Of a DNA stretch of 64,000 nt, positions 19,111-31,923 are shown in pieces. Position 1 is the stretch's first letter; each line of letters begins with the position of its first letter. The translations under genes were made by a program, and so were the position numbers. Origin of the DNA: Pseudomonas berkeleyensis (GTDB lineage: Bacteria; Pseudomonadota; Gammaproteobacteria; Pseudomonadales; Pseudomonadaceae); the NCBI RefSeq assembly GCF_014109765.1, contig NZ_CP059139.1, forward strand, positions 496,001 through 560,000. The letters run 5' to 3'. A model generated the notes under the pieces. That model was not told the DNA's origin. It saw only the letters and a list, made by a program, of their open reading frames with translations, and ran no database searches.

Positions 19111-21242
19111 TGGGTATCCGCGTAGCTTCGCTTGAGGGTCTGGAACCACTGTTTGCGCTCGTCCTTGGCGATGTCCTGATCGTCGCAACTGTTGAAGCCA
19201 CTGGGGGCGTAGCAGTTGATTGCACGAAACAGGGCGTAGGCCTTGTCGTCATGACTGGCCCGAGGGGTATTCATCAGTTTCTGGTAACCGGCCAGACGCG
19301 AATAGGGAGTGCCTTGGAACTGACTTGGCGCGCTGCCCAGTTCGCCAGCGACGGGCGCACGATTGAGTTGGTGACCGTCGAGACCGTTGACGCGGATGAA
19401 GTCGCCCAGGCACAGCGTGCCTTGTGCGTCTTCGGGGTTGGCGGCGAGGCGTTCAGCGACCTTGGCCAGGCTCGGGCAGACATAGCCGGCACTACTGCCA
19501 CCGGCCCAGGTGAACAGGCTCGGGTCGAGCCGCTCAGTGGGCTGGGCTGGCTTGTGAGGGAATTTCGCGAGGTCGCTGATGAAGTCGGCATAACGGCCGT
19601 AATTCAGATCACGGTAGAGCAGGGTGTAGAGCGCTGTGGCCCGCTCATCCGCTGCCACCTGTGTGTTGCCTGCCTGTTGGCGCAGCAGTTCGGGGCCGGC
19701 ACCGTAGGCCAGCAGGCGTTCGCGGATCGGCGCCGTGGTGATCGGCGAGTCGGCGGCGAACACTTTCTCCAACTGACCGCTACGCTCGTAATTCAGGGCC
19801 AGGGCCAGTTGCAACTGGGCCTGCTGCAGCGGGTCGGTGCTCCGCGCGAGCAACGCCTGCCAGTGCTGCAGCGCTGTAGCCGTCTCGCCTTTGCTTTCCA
19901 GTGCCAGGCCGCGCAGGGTTTCCTGGCTAAAGGTGACGGCGTTCATCGGCCCACTGGCAGGTTTTGGCAGTGCGGCGAGGGTCTGCTCGGCGTCACCTGC
20001 GCGATAGAAGTGCCAGGCTGCGAGCAGGTACGCGTGCAAGTCAGGCTGGCTGGCGAAGCGCGGTTGCTGCGCTTGCAGTTGTTCCAGGCTGATTTGTGGT
20101 GCACGTTCTTTGCCGGGGTCGCGCAGGCGGATCAGATCGGCCATGGCCAGCAGAAGCGGGTCTTCGATTGCTTCAGGTTTGAGGCTGGGCAGCAACTTGC
20201 CGTCCAGTTCTTCGATCAGTGCGTGCATGTCTACTTGCTGTTCGCCCTGCTCGAACTGTCGGGCGAACGCCTCGGCAAAGCGGCTGGTGTCGCCCTTGAG
20301 CCAGTACACGCGGCGTAATAGGCCGCGTGCCGAATCGCTGTACAGACCCTGTGGGTAGTCCTGTAGATACTGGTCGAAAGCTTGCTCGGCCGTTGCAAGG
20401 CTGGCTTGCTCGACGCTTTCCTGGGTGAAAAAACCATATTCGTCGAAAGCGTTTTGCTGGGCCTGGTTCAGCGCCACACGACCGAGCAGGTAGCGAGCGG
20501 TTTCTCGTAGCCAGGGCTGCTCGCTATCGGCGAGTGTGGCGAAGTGCTCGTGGGCGCCGCTGAAGTCGCCGCGGTAGAAGGCGTCGGCGCCGCGCAGGTA
20601 GCGGCCGTAGGCCTGGCTGGCGGGCGATTGCAGATGCGCCGCCTGCGGCAGGATATCGTCCGCTTGTGGGTCGCCTTCGCCGCACAGGCTCAGCAGACTG
20701 CGGCGTGAGCGCGCCAGGGCCTGTGCTTCGCTTGCGGCCAGAGTTGGTGTGGCGGTCAGGGCATCGACGAAGCCGCGCATGGCTTGCAGATCGTTACTAC
20801 GGCAACGATTACCTTCACCTTCGGCGAAGTGGTGCACGGCAAAGGCGTCCGGCTCGCTGGCGATGCCTAGGCGTTGCAGGGCATCGTTGAGATAGACCAC
20901 ATTCGGGTCTTGTGCGGGCTGCTCGTCATTCTCGGGTGTTGTCTGGCTACGGCTTGGGTCGATCATGCCGAGGCTGAAGGGCACCAGGCCATAGCCGTAT
21001 TCGTAACCTTCGATGGCCTTCGGCTTGCGGGTTAGGCGCAGGTAGCCAGCGTCATCGAGCAACAGCTGAAGGTTGACGCGACTGTCGTTGCCGGGGCTGA
21101 GGAACGCAAGGTTGTTACAGCCGGAAAGGCCATCGCTGACCAGTTTCCAGCTTGGCTGACAGGTCATGTCGGCGCTGGCCAGGACTGCATTGGCATGCAG
21201 TCCGGCAAGCAACGTGAAGGGAAGGAGGTGCTTGAGTGTCAT
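19080..21242 (-). CDS. Exported helical-repeat (TPR-like) protein of unknown function
   Basis: A 720-residue protein with a signal peptide (about 1-23). The first part has paired cysteines (TCQPSW, GCNNLAF) and the central 450 residues form helix-turn-helix repeats of TPR/Sel1 flavour (AYGRYLRGADAFYRGDFSGAHEHF; AFDQYLQDYPQGLYSDSARGLLRR). Cysteines recur near the C-terminus (YVCPSLAKV, GTLCLGDF, INCYAPSGFNSCDDQD), suggesting periplasmic disulphides. I do not recognise a function. It is the first gene of a pair with the DUF3142 protein and probably acts at the envelope. Confidence 0.8.
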   Translation of the reverse strand: MTLKHLLPFTLLAGLHANAVLASADMTCQPSWKLVSDGLSGCNNLAFLSPGNDSRVNLQLLLDDAGYLRLTRKPKAIEGYEYGYGLVPFSLGMIDPSRSQTTPENDEQPAQDPNVVYLNDALQRLGIASEPDAFAVHHFAEGEGNRCRSNDLQAMRGFVDALTATPTLAASEAQALARSRRSLLSLCGEGDPQADDILPQAAHLQSPASQAYGRYLRGADAFYRGDFSGAHEHFATLADSEQPWLRETARYLLGRVALNQAQQNAFDEYGFFTQESVEQASLATAEQAFDQYLQDYPQGLYSDSARGLLRRVYWLKGDTSRFAEAFARQFEQGEQQVDMHALIEELDGKLLPSLKPEAIEDPLLLAMADLIRLRDPGKERAPQISLEQLQAQQPRFASQPDLHAYLLAAWHFYRAGDAEQTLAALPKPASGPMNAVTFSQETLRGLALESKGETATALQHWQALLARSTDPLQQAQLQLALALNYERSGQLEKVFAADSPITTAPIRERLLAYGAGPELLRQQAGNTQVAADERATALYTLLYRDLNYGRYADFISDLAKFPHKPAQPTERLDPSLFTWAGGSSAGYVCPSLAKVAERLAANPEDAQGTLCLGDFIRVNGLDGHQLNRAPVAGELGSAPSQFQGTPYSRLAGYQKLMNTPRASHDDKAYALFRAINCYAPSGFNSCDDQDIAKDERKQWFQTLKRSYADTQWAQRLKYYW

Positions 21243-21285
21243 GGGCTCATCCTTGAGCAGGAGCCGCTAGGCGGCTCCCTGCCTG

Positions 21286-22131
21286 TCAACGTTTGAGGTT
21301 GAGGTTCTTCCAGATGGCCAGGCTGGGGTCGGCCTGGTTCAGGGTATAGAAGTGCAGGCCAGGTGCGCCACCCGCGAGCAGGCGTTCGCACATTTCGCTG
21401 ATCACCTGTTCGCCGAAGGCCTGGATGCTGTCGATGTCATCGCCGTAGGCTTCCAGCTGCTTGCGTACCCAGCGCGGAATTTCCGCGCCGCAGGCGTCGG
21501 AGAAACGTGCCAGCTTGCTGTAGTTGGTGATCGGCATGATGCCCGGCACCACCGGGATATTCACACCCAGTTTCTGCACGCGCTCGACGAAGTAGAAGTA
21601 GCTGTCGGCGTTGAAGAAGTACTGGGTGATGGCACTGTTGGCCCCGGCCTTGGCCTTGCGTACGAAGTTGGCGATGTCGTCCTCGAAGTTGCGTGCCTGC
21701 GGATGCATTTCCGGATAGGCGGCGATTTCGATATGGAAGTGATCACCGGTCTCAACGCGGATGAACTCGACCAGCTCGTTGGCGTAGCGCAGCTCGCCGC
21801 TGGCCATGCCCATGCCGGACGGCAGGTCGCCGCGCAGGGCGACGATGCGCTTGATGCCGGCGTTCTGGTACAGGTTGAGCAGCTCGCGCAGTTCGGCCTT
21901 GCTGTCACCGACGCAGGACAGGTGCGGTGCGGTGGGCACCTTCACGTCGCCATCGAGTTGTAGCACGGTATTGACGGTGCGATCACGAGTGGAGCCACCG
22001 GCACCGTAGGTGCAGGAGAAGAAATCGGGGTTGTAGCTCGCCAGCTGGCGCGCCACGTTGAGCAGTTTTTCGTGCCCGGCTTCGGTCTTGGTCGGGAAGA
22101 ACTCGAAGCTGTAACGGCGTTCTTGAGACAT
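21286..22131 (-). CDS. metF: MetF, 5,10-methylenetetrahydrofolate reductase
   Basis: A 281-residue FAD-dependent reductase that makes 5-methyl-THF for methionine synthesis. It has the bacterial catalytic domain only, without the eukaryotic regulatory half. Landmarks are YSFEFFPTKTEAG at the N-terminus, SCTYGAGGSTRDRT, ALRGDLPSG, IAAYPEMHPQA and QYFFNADSYFYFVE. The start MSQERRYSFEFF at ATG 22131 is the conserved one. It lies downstream of ahcY on the same strand, linking homocysteine release to remethylation. Confidence 0.96.
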   Translation of the reverse strand: MSQERRYSFEFFPTKTEAGHEKLLNVARQLASYNPDFFSCTYGAGGSTRDRTVNTVLQLDGDVKVPTAPHLSCVGDSKAELRELLNLYQNAGIKRIVALRGDLPSGMGMASGELRYANELVEFIRVETGDHFHIEIAAYPEMHPQARNFEDDIANFVRKAKAGANSAITQYFFNADSYFYFVERVQKLGVNIPVVPGIMPITNYSKLARFSDACGAEIPRWVRKQLEAYGDDIDSIQAFGEQVISEMCERLLAGGAPGLHFYTLNQADPSLAIWKNLNLKR

Positions 22132-22141
22132 GGGAAAGCCC

Positions 22142-22224
22142 CGTAGGGTGGGTTGGCCGAAGGCGTAACCCACCTGTGAAATGGCTGGTGGGTTGCGCCG
22201 ATGTACGGCTAACCCACCCTACGG
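22142..22224. repeat. Inverted pair of TAGGGTGGGTT repeat in the ahcY-metF gap
   Basis: The left unit starts CGTAGGGTGGGTTGGCC (22142) and the right unit ends AACCCACCCTACGG (22224). Internal AACCCACC and GGTGGGTT segments give several alternative hairpins. It is a GGGTT-variant of the dispersed repeat seen elsewhere and occupies almost the whole 100-bp intergenic space. Confidence 0.7.
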
Positions 22225-22231
22225 TTGTGGA

Positions 22232-23728
<1,497 letters not shown>

Positions 23729-23770
23729 GCGGGCGCAACCGGAGCGGTGCCGGTTGCGTGAAACCGGCAA

Positions 23771-23799
23771 ATTATAGCCTTGTGCGCAGCGCAGCCCAA
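23771..23799 (-). promoter_or_regulatory. Sigma-70 promoter of ahcY
   Basis: On the minus strand TTGGGC (23794-23799) and a perfect TATAAT (23771-23776) are separated by 17 bases. Transcription would begin near 23764, leaving just enough leader for the whole SAH riboswitch. Confidence 0.8.
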
Positions 23800-23908
23800 G
23801 GCTTTCCGTCGCATTTGCCTGACTATGACTGTCATAGCCAGGCATGCCACGACAAGCGCAGCGTTGCGGGCGCATCATGGGCGTCCAATCTGGCACGGAG
23901 GACACTGC

Positions 23909-24298
23909 ATGAATTTCCATACTCGCAAGTGGATCAAGCCCGAGGATCTCAACCCCAATGGCACCCTGTTCGGCGGCAGCCTGCTGAAATGGATCGACGA
24001 AGAAGCGGCGATCTACGCCATCGTTCAGCTCGACAATCAGCGCGTGGTCACCAAGTTCATCTCCGAGATCAATTTCGTCAGCTCGGCGCGCCAAAGCGAC
24101 ATCATCGAGCTGGGCATCACGGCCACCGAGTTCGGCCGTACCTCGCTCACGCTACGCTGCGAAGTGCGCAACAAGGTGACCCGCAAGAGCATCCTGACCA
24201 TCGACAAGCTGGTGTTCGTCAACCTTGGCGAGGATGGCCAGCCAGCGCCACATGGCAAGACCGTGATCACCTATGCCAAGGATCGCTTCCAGGAGTGA
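23909..24298 (+). CDS. YciA-type acyl-CoA thioesterase
   Basis: A 129-residue single hot-dog-fold thioesterase. The family signature GTLFGGSLLKWIDEEAAIYA carries the catalytic Asp region, followed by VVTKFISEINFVSSARQSDIIEL and FGRTSLTLRCEV. Family members hydrolyse short- and medium-chain acyl-CoAs as cytosolic hexamers. ATG 23909 has GGAGGA at 23897-23902, which decides against longer reading-frame starts. It is divergent from ahcY, so both promoters share the 290-bp gap. Confidence 0.88.
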   Translation: MNFHTRKWIKPEDLNPNGTLFGGSLLKWIDEEAAIYAIVQLDNQRVVTKFISEINFVSSARQSDIIELGITATEFGRTSLTLRCEVRNKVTRKSILTIDKLVFVNLGEDGQPAPHGKTVITYAKDRFQE

Positions 24299-24423
24299 GC
24301 GATGCTGGCCGGGATCGCCGCAGACTTGGCCGAAGCGCCGGCATGATTGGCGGACGCGGCCATGGACGCCACGACACTGCTCGCCCAGGCTTGGCTTCCC
24401 GACCTTTCGAGTGAAGCCAAGCC

Positions 24424-24810
24424 ATGACCCTCGCCTACTGGTGCGTTCTGATCGCCATCCTGTTGCCTTACCTGGGCACCGCCAGCGCCAAGTTCCTCGG
24501 CCCTGGCTACGGCCCGCGTGCCAATCAGGATCCGCGCGCCTTTCTCGGCACCTTGGAGGGCTGGCGCAAGCGGGCCAACAATGCTCAGCTCAACGGCTTC
24601 GAGGTCACCCCGGCATTCGCTGCGGCAGTGATCATTGCCCACCAGGTCGGTGGTGCCGAGCAGGCGTTGCTCGATCAGTTGGCCGTGGCATTCATCGTCA
24701 GCCGTGTGCTGTATTTCATCTGCTACCTGGCCGATTGGGGGCCGCTGCGCTCGCTGGTATGGTTTGCCGGCATGGGGCTGATCGTGTCCTTGTTCGTGGT
24801 CTCCGCTTGA
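24424..24810 (+). CDS. MAPEG family membrane protein
   Basis: A 128-residue inner-membrane protein with four hydrophobic helices. The sequence RANNAQLNGFEVTPAFAAAVIIA matches the bacterial MAPEG pattern (the Asn/Glu cluster after the first loop), and RVLYFICYLADWGPLRSLVW is the usual third-helix region. MAPEG proteins include membrane glutathione transferases, but the role of the short bacterial ones is mostly unknown. Four bases separate a preceding CCAAGC from the ATG, without an evident strong ribosome site. Confidence 0.85.
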   Translation: MTLAYWCVLIAILLPYLGTASAKFLGPGYGPRANQDPRAFLGTLEGWRKRANNAQLNGFEVTPAFAAAVIIAHQVGGAEQALLDQLAVAFIVSRVLYFICYLADWGPLRSLVWFAGMGLIVSLFVVSA

Positions 24811-25008
24811 CCTGCTCGGCTGAGAGCTGGCGTGTTGCAAGCCTGTTGTAGGCGATGAGTCAAAACGGCGCGTGACCGTTTGCTCGTTGCGCCGTTCTGG
24901 TGCGTTTGTCGCGAGCAATCGGTCTGCAGTGCGCTTGGCGCCTGGCCATGTTCTTGCTTGCTCCTCATCATTTGGCGGGGATTCCCGCCGACTGCCAGGG
25001 AGCCCGCC

Positions 25009-26598
25009 ATGTTCGTCAGTACTTTCTTCGACCGTTTGCTCAGTGCCATTGGCCTGCGCACGCTGAATCAGCAATTCCTGTTTTCCTACGCGCTGATGTT
25101 CCTGCTTGCCGTGGTCGCGTCGGTGGCGCTGTACCTGAGCATGTCGGTGTCGCCGGAGACCATCAACGTGGCCGGTGCGCAGCGCATGCTCAGCCAGAAG
25201 ATGACCAAGGAAGCGCTGCTGCTGCGCGAGGGTGTGCTGCCCGCCGCGACGCTGGAGGCGACCATGGCGCAGTTCGATGCGGCCCATCGCGACCTGCTGA
25301 GTGGCAACGCGACACGCAATATCAGCGCCATTGCCGAGCCGAGCGTACAGGCGCAGATGAACAAGGTCGGTGGTCTCTGGCAGGGTTTTCGCGGCCAATT
25401 GCAGCGCATGGTGTCCGGCGATACGGCCGTCGACCTCAAGGCGCTCGAGCAGCAGTCGGTCGAGTTGTTGCGGGAGATGAACCAGGCCGTCGGCCTGATG
25501 GCCGCCCACGCCGAAGGTAGCCAGCGCCGGCAGATGTGGCTGGCGTTCGGTTGCGTGCTGGGCATCCTGGCGTTGGTGGTGCTGGGCCGTCAGTTCGGCC
25601 TGCGGCCGCTGATGCACAACCTCAAGGCGGTGGAAGGTGCGCTGACGCGAGTCGGCTCCGGCGATTTCACTCGTAGTCTGGATGGCCATCAGGGCGACAA
25701 CGAGATCGGCCGTATCTTTGCCGGCTACAACCGTATGCAGGAACAGGTGCGAGGCCTGCTGGCGGAGGTCAAGCGCAGTGGCGAGCGCACTGGTGAGCAT
25801 GTCGGCAGCGTGGTCGGTGCAGCGCAGTCCGCCGGTGATGGTGTACGTCGTCAGTACGAGGATCTCGATCAGGTGGCAACGGCGATGAACGAGATGAGTG
25901 CCACCGTGGCCGAGGTAGCGCGTCACGCCGCTCACGCTGCCGAGTCGGCACGCAGCGCCGATGATCGTGCGCAGAGCGGTCGGCAGGTGGTGCAGCGCAG
26001 CTCTGCGCAGATAGCCGAGCTGGTCGAGCAACTGCGACGCAGCGGCGAACAGGTGCAGCGTCTGGAGGCTGAAACCGGTGGTGTGGGCAAGGTGCTCGAA
26101 GTGATTACCGGGATTGCCGAGCAGACCAACCTGCTGGCGCTCAATGCGGCCATCGAGGCCGCGCGTGCAGGCGAGGCCGGTCGCGGTTTCGCTGTGGTCG
26201 CCGATGAGGTGCGCACGCTGGCCAGTCGTACCCAGCAGTCCACCGGTGAAATCCAGGCGATCATTCAGCGCCTGCAAGGCGGTGCGCGCGATGCGGTGCT
26301 GGCGATGCAGCACAGCGCGGCACTGGCCGATGACAACCTGAGCCATATCCGCCAGGCCAGCGAAGTGCTGGAAACCATCGTCGGAGCGGTCGATGGCATC
26401 AATGCGCTCAATGCGCAGATCGCCACTGCGGCCGAACAACAGAGCCAGGTGGCGCAGGAGATCGACCAGCGGGTGACGAATATCTCCAGCCTGGCCGAGC
26501 GCAGCCAGGGCGAAACCGAGAGCGTGGTGCGGGTCAGCGCGCAGATTCAGGGCGAGGTGCAGCAGCTCAATAGCCAGTTGGGACGCTTTCGTACCTGA
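25009..26598 (+). CDS. Methyl-accepting chemotaxis protein with PilJ-type sensor domain
   Basis: A 529-residue transmembrane receptor. A first membrane helix (about 24-46) is followed by a periplasmic four-helix PilJ-type domain containing [21 protein letters not shown], a second membrane helix (about 178-196), a HAMP segment ([21 protein letters not shown]) and a signalling domain with the hairpin tip [19 protein letters not shown] and [15 protein letters not shown]. The Asn-x-x-Gly-x-Gln-Arg-Met-Leu-Ser-Gln motif is shared with nitrate/nitrite-sensing domains such as McpN of P. aeruginosa, so nitrate is a reasonable candidate ligand. ATG 25009 with AGGGAG upstream is the start. Confidence 0.92.
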   Translation: MFVSTFFDRLLSAIGLRTLNQQFLFSYALMFLLAVVASVALYLSMSVSPETINVAGAQRMLSQKMTKEALLLREGVLPAATLEATMAQFDAAHRDLLSGNATRNISAIAEPSVQAQMNKVGGLWQGFRGQLQRMVSGDTAVDLKALEQQSVELLREMNQAVGLMAAHAEGSQRRQMWLAFGCVLGILALVVLGRQFGLRPLMHNLKAVEGALTRVGSGDFTRSLDGHQGDNEIGRIFAGYNRMQEQVRGLLAEVKRSGERTGEHVGSVVGAAQSAGDGVRRQYEDLDQVATAMNEMSATVAEVARHAAHAAESARSADDRAQSGRQVVQRSSAQIAELVEQLRRSGEQVQRLEAETGGVGKVLEVITGIAEQTNLLALNAAIEAARAGEAGRGFAVVADEVRTLASRTQQSTGEIQAIIQRLQGGARDAVLAMQHSAALADDNLSHIRQASEVLETIVGAVDGINALNAQIATAAEQQSQVAQEIDQRVTNISSLAERSQGETESVVRVSAQIQGEVQQLNSQLGRFRT

Positions 26599-26709
26599 AC
26601 CCCGGCTGACTGGCGCGGGTGAAAGATCGGTGTTGTGACAAGAGGTCGCTTGGCCAGGTGGGGGCGAGCCGCGATACTGGCGGCCCTTTGTCGCCCGGAA
26701 GTCGTGTCG

Positions 26710-27152
26710 ATGACCCTGAAGAAACTCCTGATGCTCACCTGCGTCTGCCTGGCCCTGGCTGCCTGTGGCGGAGTCGATCCCAACTCGCCACTGGGTAAAC
26801 GTCAGGCGCTGTTCAAGGAAATGCTCAAGGTCAGCGAGGATCTGGGTGGGATGCTGCGTGGTCGCATTCCCTACGATGAAGCCGGCTTCATCAGCGGCGC
26901 TGCCGAGCTCGATCGCTTGTCACGCGAGCCTTGGCAGCATTTTCCGTCGGTGGCGGATGATGAGCGCAGCAAGGCCAGTCCTGAAGTCTGGCAGCGTCAG
27001 GAGCAGTTCCAGAAGATGGCGCGCGACCTGGAGCAGGCCACCGCTGCACTGGTGCAGGCCACGACCGCTAAGCCGTTGCGTCGCTCTGCGCTCGAACCCG
27101 CTGTGCAGGCCGTCGAGGACAGCTGCGAGGCCTGCCACAAGGCCTTCCGCGC

Positions 27153-27159
<7 letters not shown>
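26710..27159 (+). CDS. c'-type cytochrome lipoprotein
   Basis: A 149-residue protein with a lipoprotein signal (LALAACGG, Cys near residue 20) and a C-terminal haem-attachment motif CEACHKAF preceded by AVQAVEDSC, the arrangement of the cytochrome c'/c556 four-helix bundle where the CXXCH lies in the last helix. It would sit on a membrane face of the periplasm with one covalent haem. The electron or gas ligand partner is unknown. It follows the chemoreceptor gene by 111 bp and overlaps the convergent DUF1090 gene by 7 bp. Confidence 0.82.
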
Positions 27160-29443
<2,284 letters not shown>

Positions 29444-29449
29444 TTAACC

Positions 29450-30640
<1,191 letters not shown>

Positions 30641-31642
30641 CTATCGGTTCCTTTCTTGCCGGAGGCTGAAGGCGCTGTGCGCATCGGGTTTGGCAAAGTG
30701 CCGTAATTGAATCTGAAAGCCGTTTTTCAGGCCTATGTAGAGGCTTTCGCCGGGCGTCAGGCCGGCGGCCGTCGCCCAGCGCGCCAGGTCTTCCTGTTCG
30801 AAGCCGAGCCACAGGTCGCCGCAGGCTTCGCGCGCCCAGCTCTGGTCGTGGCTGCACAGTTCGCTGAGCAGCAGGCTGCCGCCTGGTGCGACCAGTCCGG
30901 CAAGCTTGCGAAAGGCTTCGGCCGGCGTGGCGAAGTGGTGCAGCACCATGTTCAGCACCACGCAATCGGCGGCAAGCTGTTCATCCTGCAGCGCATCGGC
31001 CAGCTTCAGTTCGACGTTGTGCAGACCTTCGGCCGCGCAGCGTTGGCTGGCCAGTTCGAGCATAGCCGGGCTGTTGTCCAGCGCGGTGACATGAGCGAAG
31101 CGACTCGCCAGCTCGGGCAGGAAGGCGCCGTCGCCCGGGCCGATCTCCAGTGCTGTGGCGCTGGGGGCGAAGCCCAGCGCGTCGAGCAGCGCCAGCAGAC
31201 TGTCGCGGTACTGCGGCAGGCCGGCGATCAAATCCTGCTGGGCCTGGAAGCTGGTGGCCATGCGCGCGAAGAAATCGCGGCTGACGGTGGCGCGCTGCTG
31301 GTGCACGGTGGCGATACGCGCCTGCACTTCACCGGGTAGCGGCAATTCGTCGATGTCTTCCAGCATGGCGGCGTGCAGGCGGCCGTTGGGCAGGGCGCGG
31401 CGATAGAAGATCGCGTTGCCCTCGCGGCGCGTGGCCACCAGGCCTGCCTGGGCCAGCACTTTGAGGTGATGACTCATGCCTGACTGGCCAATGGCGAAGA
31501 TCTGCGCCAGTTCCAGCACTCCGAACGAATCGTTGCTCAGGGCGCGCAGAACGTTCAGGCGCAACGGGTCACCGCCGGCCTTGCACAGGGCGGCGAGCTC
31601 GTCGCAGGGATCGAATTCCAGCTGGGAGGCGCGCAGGGTCAT
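30641..31642 (-). CDS. ArsR-type winged-helix regulator fused to a SAM-dependent methyltransferase domain
   Basis: A 333-residue fusion. Residues 10-95 form an ArsR winged helix (GDPLRLNVLRALSNDSFGVLELAQIF, then SGMSHHLKVLAQAGLVATRREGNAIFYR). Residues 130-320 are a class I methyltransferase with motif I ALEIGPGDGAFLPEL, the acidic TALDNSPAMLELA, VVLNMVLHHF and VAPGGSLLLSEL. No ArsR-type metal cysteines are evident in the DNA-binding domain. Being co-transcribed with metK suggests SAM or SAH as an effector, but that is inference. ATG 31642 starts MTLRASQLEFDP; an in-frame ATG at 31672 is also possible. Confidence 0.88.
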   Translation of the reverse strand: MTLRASQLEFDPCDELAALCKAGGDPLRLNVLRALSNDSFGVLELAQIFAIGQSGMSHHLKVLAQAGLVATRREGNAIFYRRALPNGRLHAAMLEDIDELPLPGEVQARIATVHQQRATVSRDFFARMATSFQAQQDLIAGLPQYRDSLLALLDALGFAPSATALEIGPGDGAFLPELASRFAHVTALDNSPAMLELASQRCAAEGLHNVELKLADALQDEQLAADCVVLNMVLHHFATPAEAFRKLAGLVAPGGSLLLSELCSHDQSWAREACGDLWLGFEQEDLARWATAAGLTPGESLYIGLKNGFQIQLRHFAKPDAHSAFSLRQERNR

Positions 31643-31676
31643 GGTGGCGCAGTCTAGTCGGTCATTTTTCATACAG

Positions 31677-31712
31677 CAATACCAATATCAAAAAGTTTTG
31701 ATATTGGTATTG
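31677..31712. promoter_or_regulatory. Perfect 17-bp inverted repeat, likely operator between arsR-metK and tkt
   Basis: CAATACCAATATCAAAA (31677-31693) and its exact reverse complement (31696-31712) are separated by only AG. It is far more AT-rich than its surroundings and lies five bases upstream of the alternative ATG of the ArsR-type gene, as expected for an autoregulatory operator that could also affect tkt. Confidence 0.8.
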
Positions 31713-31923
31713 TGGCTCGTCTGATCACGGTTCAGAAACCTGGCGTGACGAGGCGCCTTGCCTGGATAGGGCGGGTAGTCCTGTGGTGGGCATTCTGAGT
31801 GAGCAGGCAGGTTGATTTAGTCTCTACGACCATCTGTCATTGCCCCGCGGGGGCGGCTGGGCGAAAATGGGCGCCTTTTTTCGCCCCCTTCATTCAGAAG
31901 CAGCCCCCGTAGGAGATTCAGCG

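Noticed and set aside
24974..24989. GGCGGG-GATT-CCCGCC hairpin as a terminator after the MAPEG gene
   Set aside because: Perfect stem but no T run follows, and it lies close to the chemoreceptor ribosome site, so a terminator call is not supported.
31651..31672. Upstream ATG as the definite start of the ArsR-methyltransferase gene
   Set aside because: It would leave almost no leader after the palindrome and adds a short unconserved stretch; ATG 31642 is preferred, although the case is not decisive.
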